Below are positions 38,469 to 50,230 of a stretch of 64,000 nucleotides of DNA, piece by piece. Location: NCBI GenBank assembly GCA_030063045.1, contig JAQSEB010000004.1, forward strand, positions 3,410,001 through 3,474,000. Reading direction: 5' to 3'. The notes below the pieces were generated by a model, which saw only the letters and a list, made by a program, of their open reading frames with translations, had not been told where the DNA came from and ran no database searches. Numbering within the stretch: the first letter of the stretch is position 1; each line of letters starts with the position of its first letter. Both the position numbers and the translations under genes were made by a program. This DNA comes from Pratylenchus scribneri (taxonomy: Eukaryota; Nematoda; Chromadorea; Rhabditida; Pratylenchidae).

Positions 38469-40302
38469 TTATTCTTCCTTCTTATCATCGTCGGCTGGTG
38501 TTTCAACTTCATCCATTAATGCTCTATCTGCTTCATCTTCTTTTGGTTCAGCATTGTCCACTGATTCAATTTCCATTCCCACTGTTTCTTTATTTGCTTT
38601 AATTTCGGCCGAACTCATATGATTATGCTGTTTGTTATATTCCGCAATAAAATCCTAAAAATTTAAATAATTTAGATTTAATTAAAAAGAATTTTTAAAT
38701 TCACTTTGCTTTTCACATCCCCAACATTTTTCATGTATTTTTCGGGAATTTTGACGCCCAAAATTTCTAAAAAAAATTTTGAATAAATTAATTCATTAAT
38801 TTGTACCTGGAAGCATCCAAGGCTTCAACCAACCAACCAATGGAGTTTGTTCCGGAATATAATGGGCCTTAATTTTATTTATTTATATTTAATTTAATTC
38901 AAATAAATTGAACCGAATTATAATAAAAGAGAAGGCCGTCCAATTCGTAGGGAAATTCTTGTTCCATAAATTTTGTAATTTCCGCCTGAGAGCATAGGCA
39001 AGAAGGGAGTCGAAGAAATTTTCGTGAATTTTTGACATTTTTGGCATCCTCCAATTCGTCTAATTTGGATTTGAGGAAAAATTGACGCAATGAAAAATCC
39101 AAGTCAATGTACATATGATCGGCCCACCAAAGTACTGAAAAATAGGAAAATTAATCAAATTTTAATAAAAAAAATGGACAAACAATCCAAAACATAGAAT
39201 TTGTCCCCTTTGCTGAAAAATCGATTTGAGCAAATGCAATCCAACATTGTGAATGAGTGGGATGAGGCAGGGCCGCCACCCGGCAATTGTGAATTAAAGG
39301 AATGGGCGAATCGACCTTTAAATTAATTGGATTATTTGTTTGAATTTATGGATAGTTTGGTTGGTAGTACACCCCTACCCCTATTTTTGGGAAAAGTTAA
39401 TAAAAATTTTTTGTCTTGTTATGTGTTTTGAGGGTTTTCGAAATCATAAATCTAGGTTTGACATTGTTTTTGAATTTCACTTACTCTGAACGCTTCAAAA
39501 ACCGGTTTATTTTATTTCAAAAAAAATATAAAATAAAAACATTGAAAATACTGATTAGAGAGAAACGAAACCGGTTTTTGAACCATTCACCAGAATGACC
39601 AGAATTAATGCCAAATTCGGATTCGTCGACCTCGGAACCCTCTAAAACACATATTAAGATCAAAAAATAATTCCATTTCTCTTTTCAAAAATAGGGAGCA
39701 CACCGCTTTTTGCTTAATATATTAAAATGTACCATTTCTATAATAAATTGATGTGGTTCCCCGGTGCGCAACAACCAAACAACGGCGACCAACCGGCGAT
39801 GGGACAAGCGTCCATTCCGTTGAAAGTGTTGCTGAAATTATTATTATTAATGTTTTTAAATTGTATAAAATAAAATAAAACCTGGAATATCGACCAGCCA
39901 ATCACTGTGCATCAGGCAATTTGCGTATGGATTATCTTTATTTGGTGATTTGTTTTGTTTCCCATCAGTGGTGGCAGGCGACTTTTTCCGGCGAAGGGCA
40001 AATGGATTTTTTTGATGTTTTTGTTCCTCTTGATTGTTTTGACCATCGTCCATTTCAATATTTCGATATCGATTCAACCATTCTTCACGGGCACTAAAAT
40101 CAAATATATTTACAAAATATGCAATCTAAATTTACCAATTTTGTCTTTGCAAATGTTCTTCACGTCGTTTTCGCTGGCTTTCGGCAACTTTTCCCTCATT
40201 TTTGTAGTCAAAAAAACGTGGATGTTCTTGTTGGGAATCGTCAGTGATTTGGTCACTGCTGACAGCCAAATTTGCGAGTAAATCAATCTCCGATGTATCC
40301 AT
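38469..40302 (-). CDS. SNUPN: Snurportin-1 (m3G-cap snRNP import adaptor)
   Basis: Adaptor that binds the trimethylguanosine cap of spliceosomal snRNPs and importin-beta to carry them into the nucleus. The start MDTSEIDLLANLAVSSDQIT is followed by the importin-beta-binding region HPRFFDYKNEGKVAESQRKR, with a run of basic residues. The cap-binding domain reads NPYANCLMHSDWLVDIP, LSTEWTLVPSPVGRRCLVVA, RGTTSIYYRNG, RFAHSFNSQLPGGG, FTMLDCIC and KGDKFYVLDCL. Then WWADHMYIDLDFSLRQFFL, FPYELDGLLFYYN, and YIPEQTPLVGWLKPWMLP with EILGVKIP. These match vertebrate snurportin in order. The acidic tail ends in Asp/Lys/Glu. It lies 0.4 kb downstream of alanine aminotransferase on the same strand. Confidence 0.9.
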
Positions 40303-40696
40303 CTTTCTCTGCGAATTAATGAAAATTATTTAATAAATGAAAAAGCTTTAAAAGTAATTAAATGTATATAAAAATAAAATTATTACGAATAAATTAATCA
40401 AAATCAATAATTCATTTTATTCAATGTCATCTACATATACAACAGAATATTTCTGATACATTTATTATTTTATTAAAATTATATTATGTTCAAGCGGTAC
40501 ACTGGACTCACTGGAGAAATTAAAATGACTATAAAATGGGAATGGGATATGAAATAAGGAAATAAAATTTGGATATGGACTAATATAAGGAAAAAAAGGC
40601 GACTGGATTGGGGTACGGAATTGGGCATAATCAACTAATCAATATTTAATATCATCATCGCAATATCAATTTGAAATGCATTGCCGAATAATCCAA
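40303..40696. other. Short intergenic spacer
   Basis: No gene seen between two minus-strand genes. The spacing would allow an operon, though AT-rich DNA gives no clear signal. Confidence 0.5.
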
Positions 40697-43061
40697 TCAT
40701 TTATACCTAAAATTAGGAATAATGAGGTTGGTAATGAATAATTTTGAATACCTGTTGAGGAATTTTTGGTGGAATGCTTCGAATCGACGCAACATTTCTT
40801 GGAATGTTGTTGTGGGCGGCAAAATTGTCGTTCGAAAATGCCATGTCCCCGGCTTTTGTCCAAATCCAGAACCGGGAACAACACAAATCTTAAAAAAAAT
40901 TGAAATTGATTATAGACCATAATAATTTATATTCTCACTCCAGTTTCCTCAAGCAATTGGCTAACATAGAAGAAATCCGGCTCAACTCCTTTTGATTTCG
41001 CCTCTTCGATCGCCTTTTCCGGGAGAAACAAACGTGGGAATGCGTACATTGCACCTTTAAAAAGATAATAATTTTACTTTTCATAATAATTTAGGAACCT
41101 TGAACTTCCTGACATTTTATGCCTTCAATTTTGTTATATGCCCGGGTGACCATTTTGGCGCGTTCATTTAACGATGCCAACACTTCTTTTTTCTCCTTTA
41201 CAAAATATAATTTTTTTATTTTATTTTTGTAATAATTTGTTTACTTTTGCCCAAAGTTGATGGGAAGGATCACCCGGTTTTGGGTGGTCCACAACACAGT
41301 CCATCACAACTTGGCCAATTACGGTCGAACAAAGTTTGGCGGAGATCATTTTCTTGAAATTTGCATAAACTTTGGCATCCAAATTCTCGAATTGGACATA
41401 TCCACCGCGCAGGCCGCATTCACCCATATATCCCTTTTTTATGAGAAAATTAAATTAATTTTTTAATTATTTTTGGGCTTACTTTTGAGCAAGAATAAAA
41501 ACTGGCCAATTCCAATTGATCAAATGGTCTGCCCATTTCGGCCATCACTTTCCGAAAACTGTGAAATTTTGCTCCATCCGCATAAACATTTTCCTGGTAA
41601 ACCTAAAGAAAAGTAAAATTAAATAAATTAAATGTAGGCAAAAAAAACCTCATCAGCAAAAATGAATAGATTATGTTTTTGGGCGAATCGAATAATATTC
41701 TCAATGTTTTGTCGAGTGAGCACCTGGCCAGTTGGATTGCCTGGATTGATGACCACAATTGCCTTCACTGGGAATTCGGATTCGCCAATTGCCCGTTTCA
41801 AATCATCCTAAATTTAATTTAATATTATTTTTAATTAATTAATTAATTGGCCAACCATATCCAATGCCCAATTGTTTTGTTCGTCGAGGAAATAGCCAAC
41901 TTGGCCCAAATTGAATTCTTCGATTGAGGCCGAATAGAGTGGATATTGGGGGATGGGCACCATTATTCCGGCCTTCTTTCGTCCATCCCGATGCACAAAT
42001 AATTTCAACACATTCTTAAAAAATTGATTGAATTTAATCAAATATTTATGCCAAACAAACTCGAATTGCTTCGGAGGCCCCGCCCGAAAGACAAACACTC
42101 TCTGGGTCGCAGGCAATGCCATCACGACGTTCAATAAATTCGGCCACATGTTTTCGGATTATGTCGATTCCCGTACTTTGTGAATATGCACCTTAATTAA
42201 TTATTCATTTTCGGAATAAATAAAATATTACCGGCACTGCCGCCTCCACAAGACCGCAATAATGTGAGTGCCTTTTGCCGAACATCTTCCGGATAATATT
42301 TTTCCATTCCCGGATTTGTGATCAGCGAAGGGTCCGAAACGAAGGCAACAACTTGTCTAGAATTTAATAATTTAATATTGCCAAAAATGAATGAAAACCT
42401 AATGAATGTTATTGGGGTTTGACCCATTGCATGCGCATCCCCAATATTAGCCTTAATCACACTGTTGAATGGAAATTCCTTCTCCTAGATTTAAATGTGA
42501 AATATTTCAATTTTAAGTGAATTAAATTTATTTTTACTTTTGCACGCGCCAATTCTTTTTCCAGTTCCACCGCCCGGTTAACGATTGGCCCACGGACTGC
42601 ATATTCCTTAAGCAATTGTTTTAATTAATTAATTAATAAGGAACAGACCATCGTGATTACATTTGGATTTATTGTGTCAATTGTCAACACTTTCTCGCAA
42701 CCCTCGGAATTTGCATTTGTTTTGGAAGTCATTGAAATATTTCGAAATTGGCAACGATTAATTGAGGGTGCAAATTTGGCTAAAAAAATAAATATTTAAG
42801 CCCAATTTTAGTACATTGATTATTTAATTCTTAGAATACTCAAAGTGCGTTTGTGCTATTTTTGTTGATTTTGATGACAGCACCTTCAATAAACACTGGC
42901 CGATATGACGAAAATGGTGAGCTGTGGTGCTGATTTGAAAGTGAAAGTGACGGAGAGAGGCGACCGTTGAGCACAATTGCTGCTGCCACTAATTTGTTGG
43001 CGGAAAATGTTGTTCGCGATGGCCGAAATTGGGGGAGATTATTAAGGAGCGCGGATTGCAT
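40697..43061 (-). CDS. Alanine aminotransferase
   Basis: Pyridoxal-phosphate enzyme converting alanine and 2-oxoglutarate to pyruvate and glutamate. Exons read INPNVITM and EYAVRGPIVNRAVELEKELA, then FNSVIKANIGDAHAMGQTPI, FIRQVVAFVSD, GGGSAGAYSQSTGIDIIRKH and ESVCLSGGASEAI. Next are IPQYPLYSASI, VINPGNPTGQVL, the aromatic/Asp site IFADEVYQEN, and the cofactor lysine in SFYSCSKGYMGECGLRGGY. The end is EMLRRFEAFHQKFLNRYK. The start at 43061 (MQSALLNNLPQFRPSRTTFS) adds about 60 residues rich in Arg and Ser without acids, as in a mitochondrial presequence. A second start in the next exon (MTSKTNANSEG) would give a cytosolic form. All joins I tested keep frame. Confidence 0.93.
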
Positions 43062-43743
43062 TCAGAATAGACAGACTAGAAATTTGGAAGAATATTTTTT
43101 TGGCGGTTGATTGGGTAAAAGACAAGGGTTTAAAAATGATTTTTGGATTATGAATAAGAAGATTGAAGCACAAAGAACATTCGCTAAAATTTTTTTAGTT
43201 TATTAGCTTGAAGATTAAAGATTGAAAAAATCACTATCAAAATATTATATAGGTAATTTTTTAAAATTTTTGGTTAAGGAAAATGTTTTTTTTAATAATT
43301 TTCTAAAAATAAAAAAATTTAAAAGAGAATGAATTTAAAAGTGCCTGCGGCATTAGTTGATAAAAATGTTTATATTTTTAATACAGTATGCACTAATTTT
43401 CATTTACCCTGAGGGCTATTGTTATTATTATTATTCGAGAAATACGGTTGACTAAAAATAAAAGAAACATTAAGATAATTGTTGGTGCAATTTTTATCAA
43501 AAATTTATTTTTTTGTCCATTAATCCTAAGCATTGGGAGAGTGCCATTTAATCCTAACTATTTGTAAAATGTAAATTGTAATCCAACGAAAATAGAGAGA
43601 AAAGAGTGAAAAAAATATGGAAGGAAGAAAAGGCCACGTCCTTTTTCAGCGTAGGGAAACCGATTAATAAATGTATTTTATTATTATTTTTATGTGAAAA
43701 AATTAATAATTATTAAATAAAATTCCAAAATCCGATAAAAGAT
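43062..43743. other. Divergent promoter region
   Basis: Head-to-head spacer between alanine aminotransferase and the SLC35-type transporter. AT-rich, no gene seen. Confidence 0.5.
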
Positions 43744-46051
43744 ATGAAATGGCTCCGAAAGGACCTTTTGTTTGGATTACAAATTAGCAGCATTTGCATC
43801 ACTTGGTGGTGTTCCAGTTCAGGTGTCCCTAAAATATTTTCTATATTTTTAAAACCACTTGTTAGCTCTCAGCATTGTCAACAAAATTGCCCTTCAGGTT
43901 GATTTGTGAAGGGAATATTTGGATATTATTTTTCGAAATTAATTCAGCATTATCCATATCCTTTGACCATTGCTTTATCATCTTGCTTGAACAATGTCAT
44001 TTATGCCATTCCTCTTATCAAAATTTTTCACATCACAACCGTTAGTTTGCCAACCGAATACTTGCTCCGAACAGTCGTCCCAATATCGGTGTGCATTGAA
44101 TTTTCGGAAATAAATAAAATTTGAAAAGAATTAAATTTTGATTAAATTCGTTCCAGATTGGCCGAGCATTGGCCATCACAAGTGCCTACTTTGCCCTTTG
44201 GAAAGTCAGTGTCAGTTATGCGCAAACTGTTAAGGCAACAATGCCAATTTTTACTGTACTCATTGCTCGTTTCCTTCTCGGCGAACGACAATCATTAAAA
44301 CTTTATTTTTCATTGGTTTTTTGAATTAAATTCATTCATTCTACTAAAAATGTTTGCCTTTTTAGTATCCAATAATTGTTGGGGTTTTCATTGCAACTGC
44401 CACTGAATTGCAATTCGATTTAATTGGCCTTTGTTCTTCCCTAATGTCCACTGCCATTTTTGCCTTTTTGAATGTTTTGGCCAAAAAGGTTTTTGATGAG
44501 ACCGGAATGCATCCAATCAGTTTGTTGGCACTCAATTCCCAATTGGCAGCCGTACTCCTATTCCCCTTTTGGGTAATCAACCAAAATTGCTATTCCCCCT
44601 CCAGCGGACATTTGCAACTGATTGAGCCAATTTAATTAGATTAAAATAATGTTTTTCGTAGTTGTGAGAATCCTCACTAAATGATATAATAATAACGATT
44701 GAGTTATATTAAAAAAGTTAATGAAATTTTTCTCAATCCAATCTTGCACTAAAACAAGTTCAAATCAATATTAGTTTTGAGTTTAGCAAATTTGTTTCCA
44801 TTTTATAAAGTTAATTTGGATGAGTTGATTGGAGAAAGAATTTTTGAATTTTATAAAAAATGAAAAAGTTATACCAAAGTGGAAAAAATTGGTCAAATCG
44901 TGCAGCTTTTAATAGACCGTAATTTTCTCTGGATAATATGAGCTCTATGAAAGAGGTTTAATCCAATGATTATAAATTTATTAGTTAGATTGCTCATTGT
45001 TTAGATTTTTTAGATATATTGGCCCTAGGGCAAGATTCGTGATTCGGGTGTGCAAAATTGGTTTGACTAAATCTATAATTTTATTATATTCTAAACATCC
45101 CTAGCAAAATTTCTCGGTTTGCAAATGTAAAATTTCTCATCCCAGGTTTTCACTGATGGCCATCGAATGTGGTGGGCTTCATCGGTTGCCAATAATTCCA
45201 TCATAAATTTTGGAGGCAGTCGGCCTCCTTCACCCTCCTCCAATTCGACGGCCCCGGATGCCCATTTCCTCTTTTTATTGTCCCTTTCCGGTGTTTGCTC
45301 ATTTTTGCAAAATTTATGCGCCTTTTTATTAATTCATCAGGTTCACTAATATTCAACAATGTCTAAATTCAAAACAAAATCATTTTCAGTTGACCACCCT
45401 CTCCTATGCCGTAACTAATACAGCAAAACGCATTTTTGTGATAATTCTTTCACTCATAACACTTCGAAATCCGGTGACCCCTTTGAATGCCATTGGAATG
45501 TTCATTTCAATTTTTGGAGTATTCCTTTATAATAGGGCAAGTCCAACAAAAAAAGGGGAATTATAAAAATGAGGAATTAAAAATTGAAAACCATCTAATG
45601 AATGTACATATTTCCTCTATTAATAATATCTCTAATAGTAGCCCTGAATTTGAAGTATTATACCTCTTGACACATCTTATCTTAAATTAAAAAACGTTAT
45701 AGTTTAGTTTGTTCAAAAATGTCAACAGATAACAGAGTTAGATCCCAATTTTTGCCCATTTTTAAGACTTCGAAAATTAGTAGCCCCTAGGGATAATAAT
45801 AAAAGAGGAAAACTGTACATTTGAGATTACTGTAGCATAGGAATACGCTATTAAATTTTAATTAATTAACATATTTAAAATAATTGTCAATATAATTGGC
45901 TTTTATTCAGATGAAAAGCCTGGAACATAGTTTCAAAAATAATAAAGGAAGGAAAGGCAAAGAGGAAAATGAAATATTCCGAAGAAGGGAGCCAATTCAG
46001 ACCAACACAATTCACCATTCGCCAAGCGATGTTCGGGTTCTTCTCGATTGA
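43744..46051 (+). CDS. SLC35E-type sugar-phosphate/nucleotide-sugar transporter
   Basis: Ten-helix member of the triose-phosphate-transporter (TPT) group in the drug/metabolite superfamily, probably in Golgi or ER. Exons give [68 protein letters not shown], and [20 protein letters not shown] with GERQSL, the family core. Next are [40 protein letters not shown] and [20 protein letters not shown]. The last part is [40 protein letters not shown] and YNRMKSLEH. The charged tail ends [12 protein letters not shown]. The KATMP and TNTAKR motifs are characteristic. Substrate cannot be told. Two large introns (about 44583-45146 and 45537-45910) are swollen by repeat-like DNA, including an inverted-repeat element. 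Confidence 0.9.
45605..45817. mobile_element. Inverted-repeat element (family 2) in an SLC35 intron
   Basis: Left end TACATATTTCCTCTATTA and right end AAAAGAGGAAAACTGTA are imperfect inverted repeats. GTAGCCCTG and AGTAGCCCCTAGGG sit inside the ends. It shares its termini with copies at 23.3, 37.8 and 47.9 kb. Confidence 0.65.
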
Positions 46052-46693
46052 TTCGAGAATTAAATTTTAAAAAATATAATTATTATTGATTATTATTGGT
46101 TTTATTCAAAATTATTCCCAACTGTTTTTGCCTAACAAATTTATATTATTCTCTTCCTTTATGTCATTCATTCACTTGATCCTTTTTTGATTCTCCAGCA
46201 ACCAGCAGCCTTTTTTCTTTTATTATTCTTTGATTGTGATCAATCATCAATCCAAATTCCAAATTATTTTAGCATTATTTTGCTCATATTCATTTTTTAT
46301 TTATTAGCCTAATATTCATTTCACTATTATTATATAAAAATGCTGGTCTTTTATTTCGTGCAATTTTTGACAAAAATGTGATAAAAATATTTTTTAATTC
46401 ATTTTATTATTCGAATTTTTTGAGATTATTGTAATTTTATCAATATATTATATAAGAGATTGAGCAAATTTAATGAAAAATGGGGAATAAATCCATTCAT
46501 TTCCCACTAATGGATAAATGACAATCTTTATCAAAGAAATATTGGACATTTTTCTCCGATTCGCCCCTGGCCAATTTGACGGCTGGCAATTCAGAATATA
46601 TCCTCCCTCTGAATTTCTGCTGATTCTCTTTGTCCAATGCCCTTTCCCAAATTGATTTCCAAAGGCAAAAATAGGCTAAAATGTGGAATTTAA
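46052..46693. other. Convergent intergenic spacer
   Basis: AT-rich, tail-to-tail, no gene seen. Confidence 0.5.
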
Positions 46694-48849
46694 TTATTTG
46701 GAGGGAATTAATTTTTGACCGGCTGGCTGGAAATCCAAATACATTTTGTGCAAAACTAATTCTGGCCTTCGAATCAACGACGGCACATCGGCGACCCCAA
46801 AAACACAGGATTCACTGGCAAATTTGCCTGAATGAATTAATTTGGTGCACTAAATTAATTAGTTTTACCATTGCATTTTGTTGGCTGATGTTGGGAATGG
46901 GTCAAAGGATGCCAATGCTTTTTGGCATTCCAAAGTTGGTAACGGGAAATATAGAAGGAGGAAAGGCGAAAAGGATCCCCTTCTTCCATCTCCACATCTT
47001 CCTCCTCATTTTCCGCCTTTTTCGGTGTTAAATTGCCTTTCGGCGGAATACATTTGACCGCTGCCTCTTTGACCAAATTTGCATAAAGGGAAGTGGCATT
47101 GAAACCGCCGGGAATTTTCAATTCTAAAAGCAAACTGATTATAATCATCTATTCATGGCATTTTTACCCTCTGGATTTCCGGCAATTGTTGCCCAAATGC
47201 TTTCATCCGAACACCATGTATATTGCAAATAATTGAATAAATCTGCCACCTTCCCACTGGCCATCATCACTTTGGCCGCCGCCCTTGGAATTAATGCCGA
47301 TAAACTCGATTTCCAAAGAGGCAATGGAGGTTTAATGGACTAAATTGTGTGAATTTTGGGAATTTAATTGGGAGGAATGCCTGGTCAGAGAGGCGGACTC
47401 GATATTCCTCAAATGGCAAAACATCGGCATTTACGGTGCCATTCAGCCTTTTCAAGATTCGAACCATCTTTTGGGATAAATTTTAATATTATGAAAGAGG
47501 AATTTAGGCCACCTCCAAATTTGTTTTCAACGGCAAATCAGCTCCACTTAAATACTTAAAAATGTTGAATTAATTTTGTCCACTTTTTGTGCCTACCTGA
47601 AAATATCGCCAATCATGGTCAAGTCCGGTCAAAAATCGAAGACATCCACCAAAAACGGCACGGACAATTCCAAATTTGCACCAAAATATTTTGCCCACAC
47701 TCTGCCATTATTGATTGTATAATAAATTGGGAATATTTATGGCCTAACCATGACAAAAACATTTGGGAAACAATCGGCCAATATTTGCATTTCCTTTTTA
47801 AACAAGTCGTCCGCCTTCTCATCCACAACAATGCAATATGCATTTTGGGGCTATAAAATGAGATATACCGCATTTCCTCTATTAGAAGCCCCAGGACAAA
47901 TTTGGGGTCTAACTCTGTTTATTTCTTGACATTTTGAACAAACTATAGCGTTTTTTATAGAGTCCTCTGGCACTAAAAATGCAAACAAAAAAATTTCAAA
48001 ATGTCCATTAGGTCAAAAAGTACAGTATTTCAAAATTGGGAGGGGGACTACAATTAGGGGGTGGCTTCTATTAGAGGAAATATTATTATTTAATATTCCC
48101 CCAAAATTCACCTGATATATCGCACTCATCAATGCAAACACTTGAATGGGCGATTTGTGGACCAAAATGCCGTAAGCCAAGGGAAATTGCCTTTCCTCTT
48201 CGGTAAAGGGTTTTGCCGCAAATGGCAAAAGTCGATTCAAATTGGCGCACCTTCAATTTAATTTTACATTTATTCCATTTTCCCCATTTAACTTTGCTGT
48301 CTGCTCTTTGACGGTTAAATCCCTTTTGTTCATTTCATCCTCATCCGGTGGTGGCCTAATCAGCCATTCGCTTTCATTGAATGCCCATCCCTCCAATTGG
48401 ACCCTTTCAATTGGCTCCAATTCACCGTTGGCCATTTTTTGGCACCAATCTTCGTTTTTCGCCGGCAATCCCAACAAAAAACGTTTCAAACTGCCATTCA
48501 AACTTTTTCTTAAATGAAATAGGGAAATTTTACCCCGTTATTTTTGCTTTTTTTGCCTCAATCTTTCATTTTCCTCCTCTTTTTCCCCAATTTCATCGTC
48601 GATTTCAATTTTTTCACTTGATTTCTTCATTTGTTGTTCTTTTCCACTTTCCTCTATGACCCTTTGTCGGCGAATTTGTTCATCCGCAGGTTGACCATCC
48701 AAAAGGACCAAATCATTTTTGGAATTTTGAACAGATTTTGCCTTTTGAATTTATGATGAATGAATTAAGGGGATATTATATTACCCAAGCGAAAGTGGAA
48801 ATGAGTAAGAGGAATACGGTGATGACAACAATCCGTAAATTTCTGCGCA
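46694..48849 (-). CDS. Core-2/I-branching-like N-acetylglucosaminyltransferase (GT14)
   Basis: Type II Golgi glycosyltransferase; family members add beta-1,6 GlcNAc to glycans. A short cytosolic MRRNLR is followed by an anchor, IVVITVFLLLISTFAW, then a charged stem. The catalytic domain reads PLAYGILVHKSPIQVFALMS, YCIVVDEKADDLFKKEM, FPNVFVMSVGKIFWCKFGIV, and the donor-site motif HDWRYFQ-YLSGADLPLKTN. Then ALIPRAAAKVMMASGKV, YLQYTWCSDESIWATIAGNP and SSFYISRYQLWN. The final exon gives ASESCVFGVADVPSLIRRPE, LVLHKMYLDFQPA, typical of nematode GLY-type enzymes. The frame across HDWRYFQ is continuous only in the reading chosen here; two other frames are open over part of it. One intron contains a family 2 element. 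Confidence 0.88.
47866..48085. mobile_element. Inverted-repeat element (family 2) in a GT14 intron
   Basis: Left end TACCGCATTTCCTCTATTAG runs on to AAGCCCC. The right end GGGGTGGCTTCTATTAGAGG with AAATATTA is its imperfect reverse complement. About 220 bp, no coding capacity. Confidence 0.75.
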
Positions 48850-48937
48850 TTTTCCAATGAAATCTGCTTACAATTTCAAAAAATATTTCTTTAGAATTAT
48901 TCTCTTCTGTTGGGATTTTCATTTTTTAAAAATTTTT

Positions 48938-49611
48938 AGGTACTTGTATACTTTGTATCCGCCAGAACCCTTAAAAAATTTCGAAATTTTTTTTCTACAA
49001 AATTATATACCAATCGACTCGTCTTGGCGAGCTGGTTATGAAAATGTTATTAGTTTCGCATAAAACCCAGAAATAAAAAAGTTATGACCTCAAGGAAATC
49101 GAAAAAGGTGCTTGGTCCCCCCTATGGGTCTGAGCTCGAAAAATTTTTTAACATTTTTTCGGTCGAATTATATCTCTGTCGACGCGTCTCGATGAGAGAA
49201 GCTCGAATCTGCCATCGATTTCGCATATAACATAAAAATAAAAAAGTTACGGCCATTTTAGTTTCGCTGGATGTGTTGGAACTGGGCAGACTTGCGCGAC
49301 TGTAACTTTTTTATTTTTGTGTTTTATGCGAAACCGATAAGAGATTCGCATTCTGCTAGTCGAGACGCGTCGAATGAGCTATAAATTGACTAAAAAAATT
49401 TTCAAAAAATTTTTCGAGTTCAGACCCATAGGGGGGACCAAGCACTTTTTCAATTTTCATGAGTTCATAATTTTGCCAAATGTGCTGATGTTCAAAATTT
49501 TAACATTTTCATAACCAGCTCGCCAAGACGAATCGATTGGTATATAATTTTGTAGAGAAAAAATTTCGAAATTTTTTAAGGGTTCTGGCGGATACAAAGT
49601 ATACAAGTACC
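48938..49611. repeat. 674-bp near-perfect palindrome (long inverted repeat)
   Basis: Outer arms start GGTACTTGTATACTTTGTAT and end in the reverse complement. Arms stay paired through CGCCAGAACCCTTAAAAAAT, GGCGAGCTGGTTATGAAAAT and CTTGGTCCCCCCTATGGGTC to TCGACGCGTCTCGATGAG near the centre. The loop is short. No open frame spans it. It is most likely a fold-back element, intergenic between two divergent genes. Target duplications were not evident. Confidence 0.85.
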
Positions 49612-50230
49612 AATTTGGTATTTTATTATTGATTCGAAATGAAAGTAATATGGAAATAAAATTTTGTCGCTTTGGGTGCACGGACAATTTATGCAAATTC
49701 ATTAAAATTAAAGTTTGGAAAACAAATAAAATTATTTAATTTATTTTTCATTATTAAATGGAAGTATTGAATTGAAAAAAAATGCTCGGACAATAGAATA
49801 AAAAGGAATAAAAATGATAGAAGGAATTGCACCACCACTTTATTTTGCGCCCTTAAATTCATATGAACATCATTTCATTCAATTCGATTCCATTTATAAT
49901 TATTATATATTGGCCCAATTCCCGCGAAAAATGGTTCCAAAATTGATGATTTGGACCGGACCCATTCATTCATTTATTTTTTAAAGAAATAAACTGGTTT
50001 AAAATAATAAATGGAAATGGAAACCAATATATTAAATATTAATTTTATATACTTAGTAATTGCAATGAATTCATATAATGTAAATGTAATTTATTTTAAT
50101 AATTTTACTACACCTTTTTGTATTTTTAATAAGCCCCTTAACAATGTTTTTAGGTCAACTTTGGTTCAACAAAATTTGATCCATCCAAAATCCAATTTTA
50201 ATCCATCCAAAATGCTTTTATTCCCCAAAA
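49612..50230. other. Intergenic, AT-rich
   Basis: Promoter side of the next gene. A frame beginning 50011 is not supported by similarity. Confidence 0.45.

Noticed and set aside
47590..47700. Stop codon in the GT14 gene (FLVDVFDF then stop)
   Set aside because: Another frame is open, fits splice phase on both sides and encodes HDWRYFQ before YLSGADLPLK, so there is no disruption.
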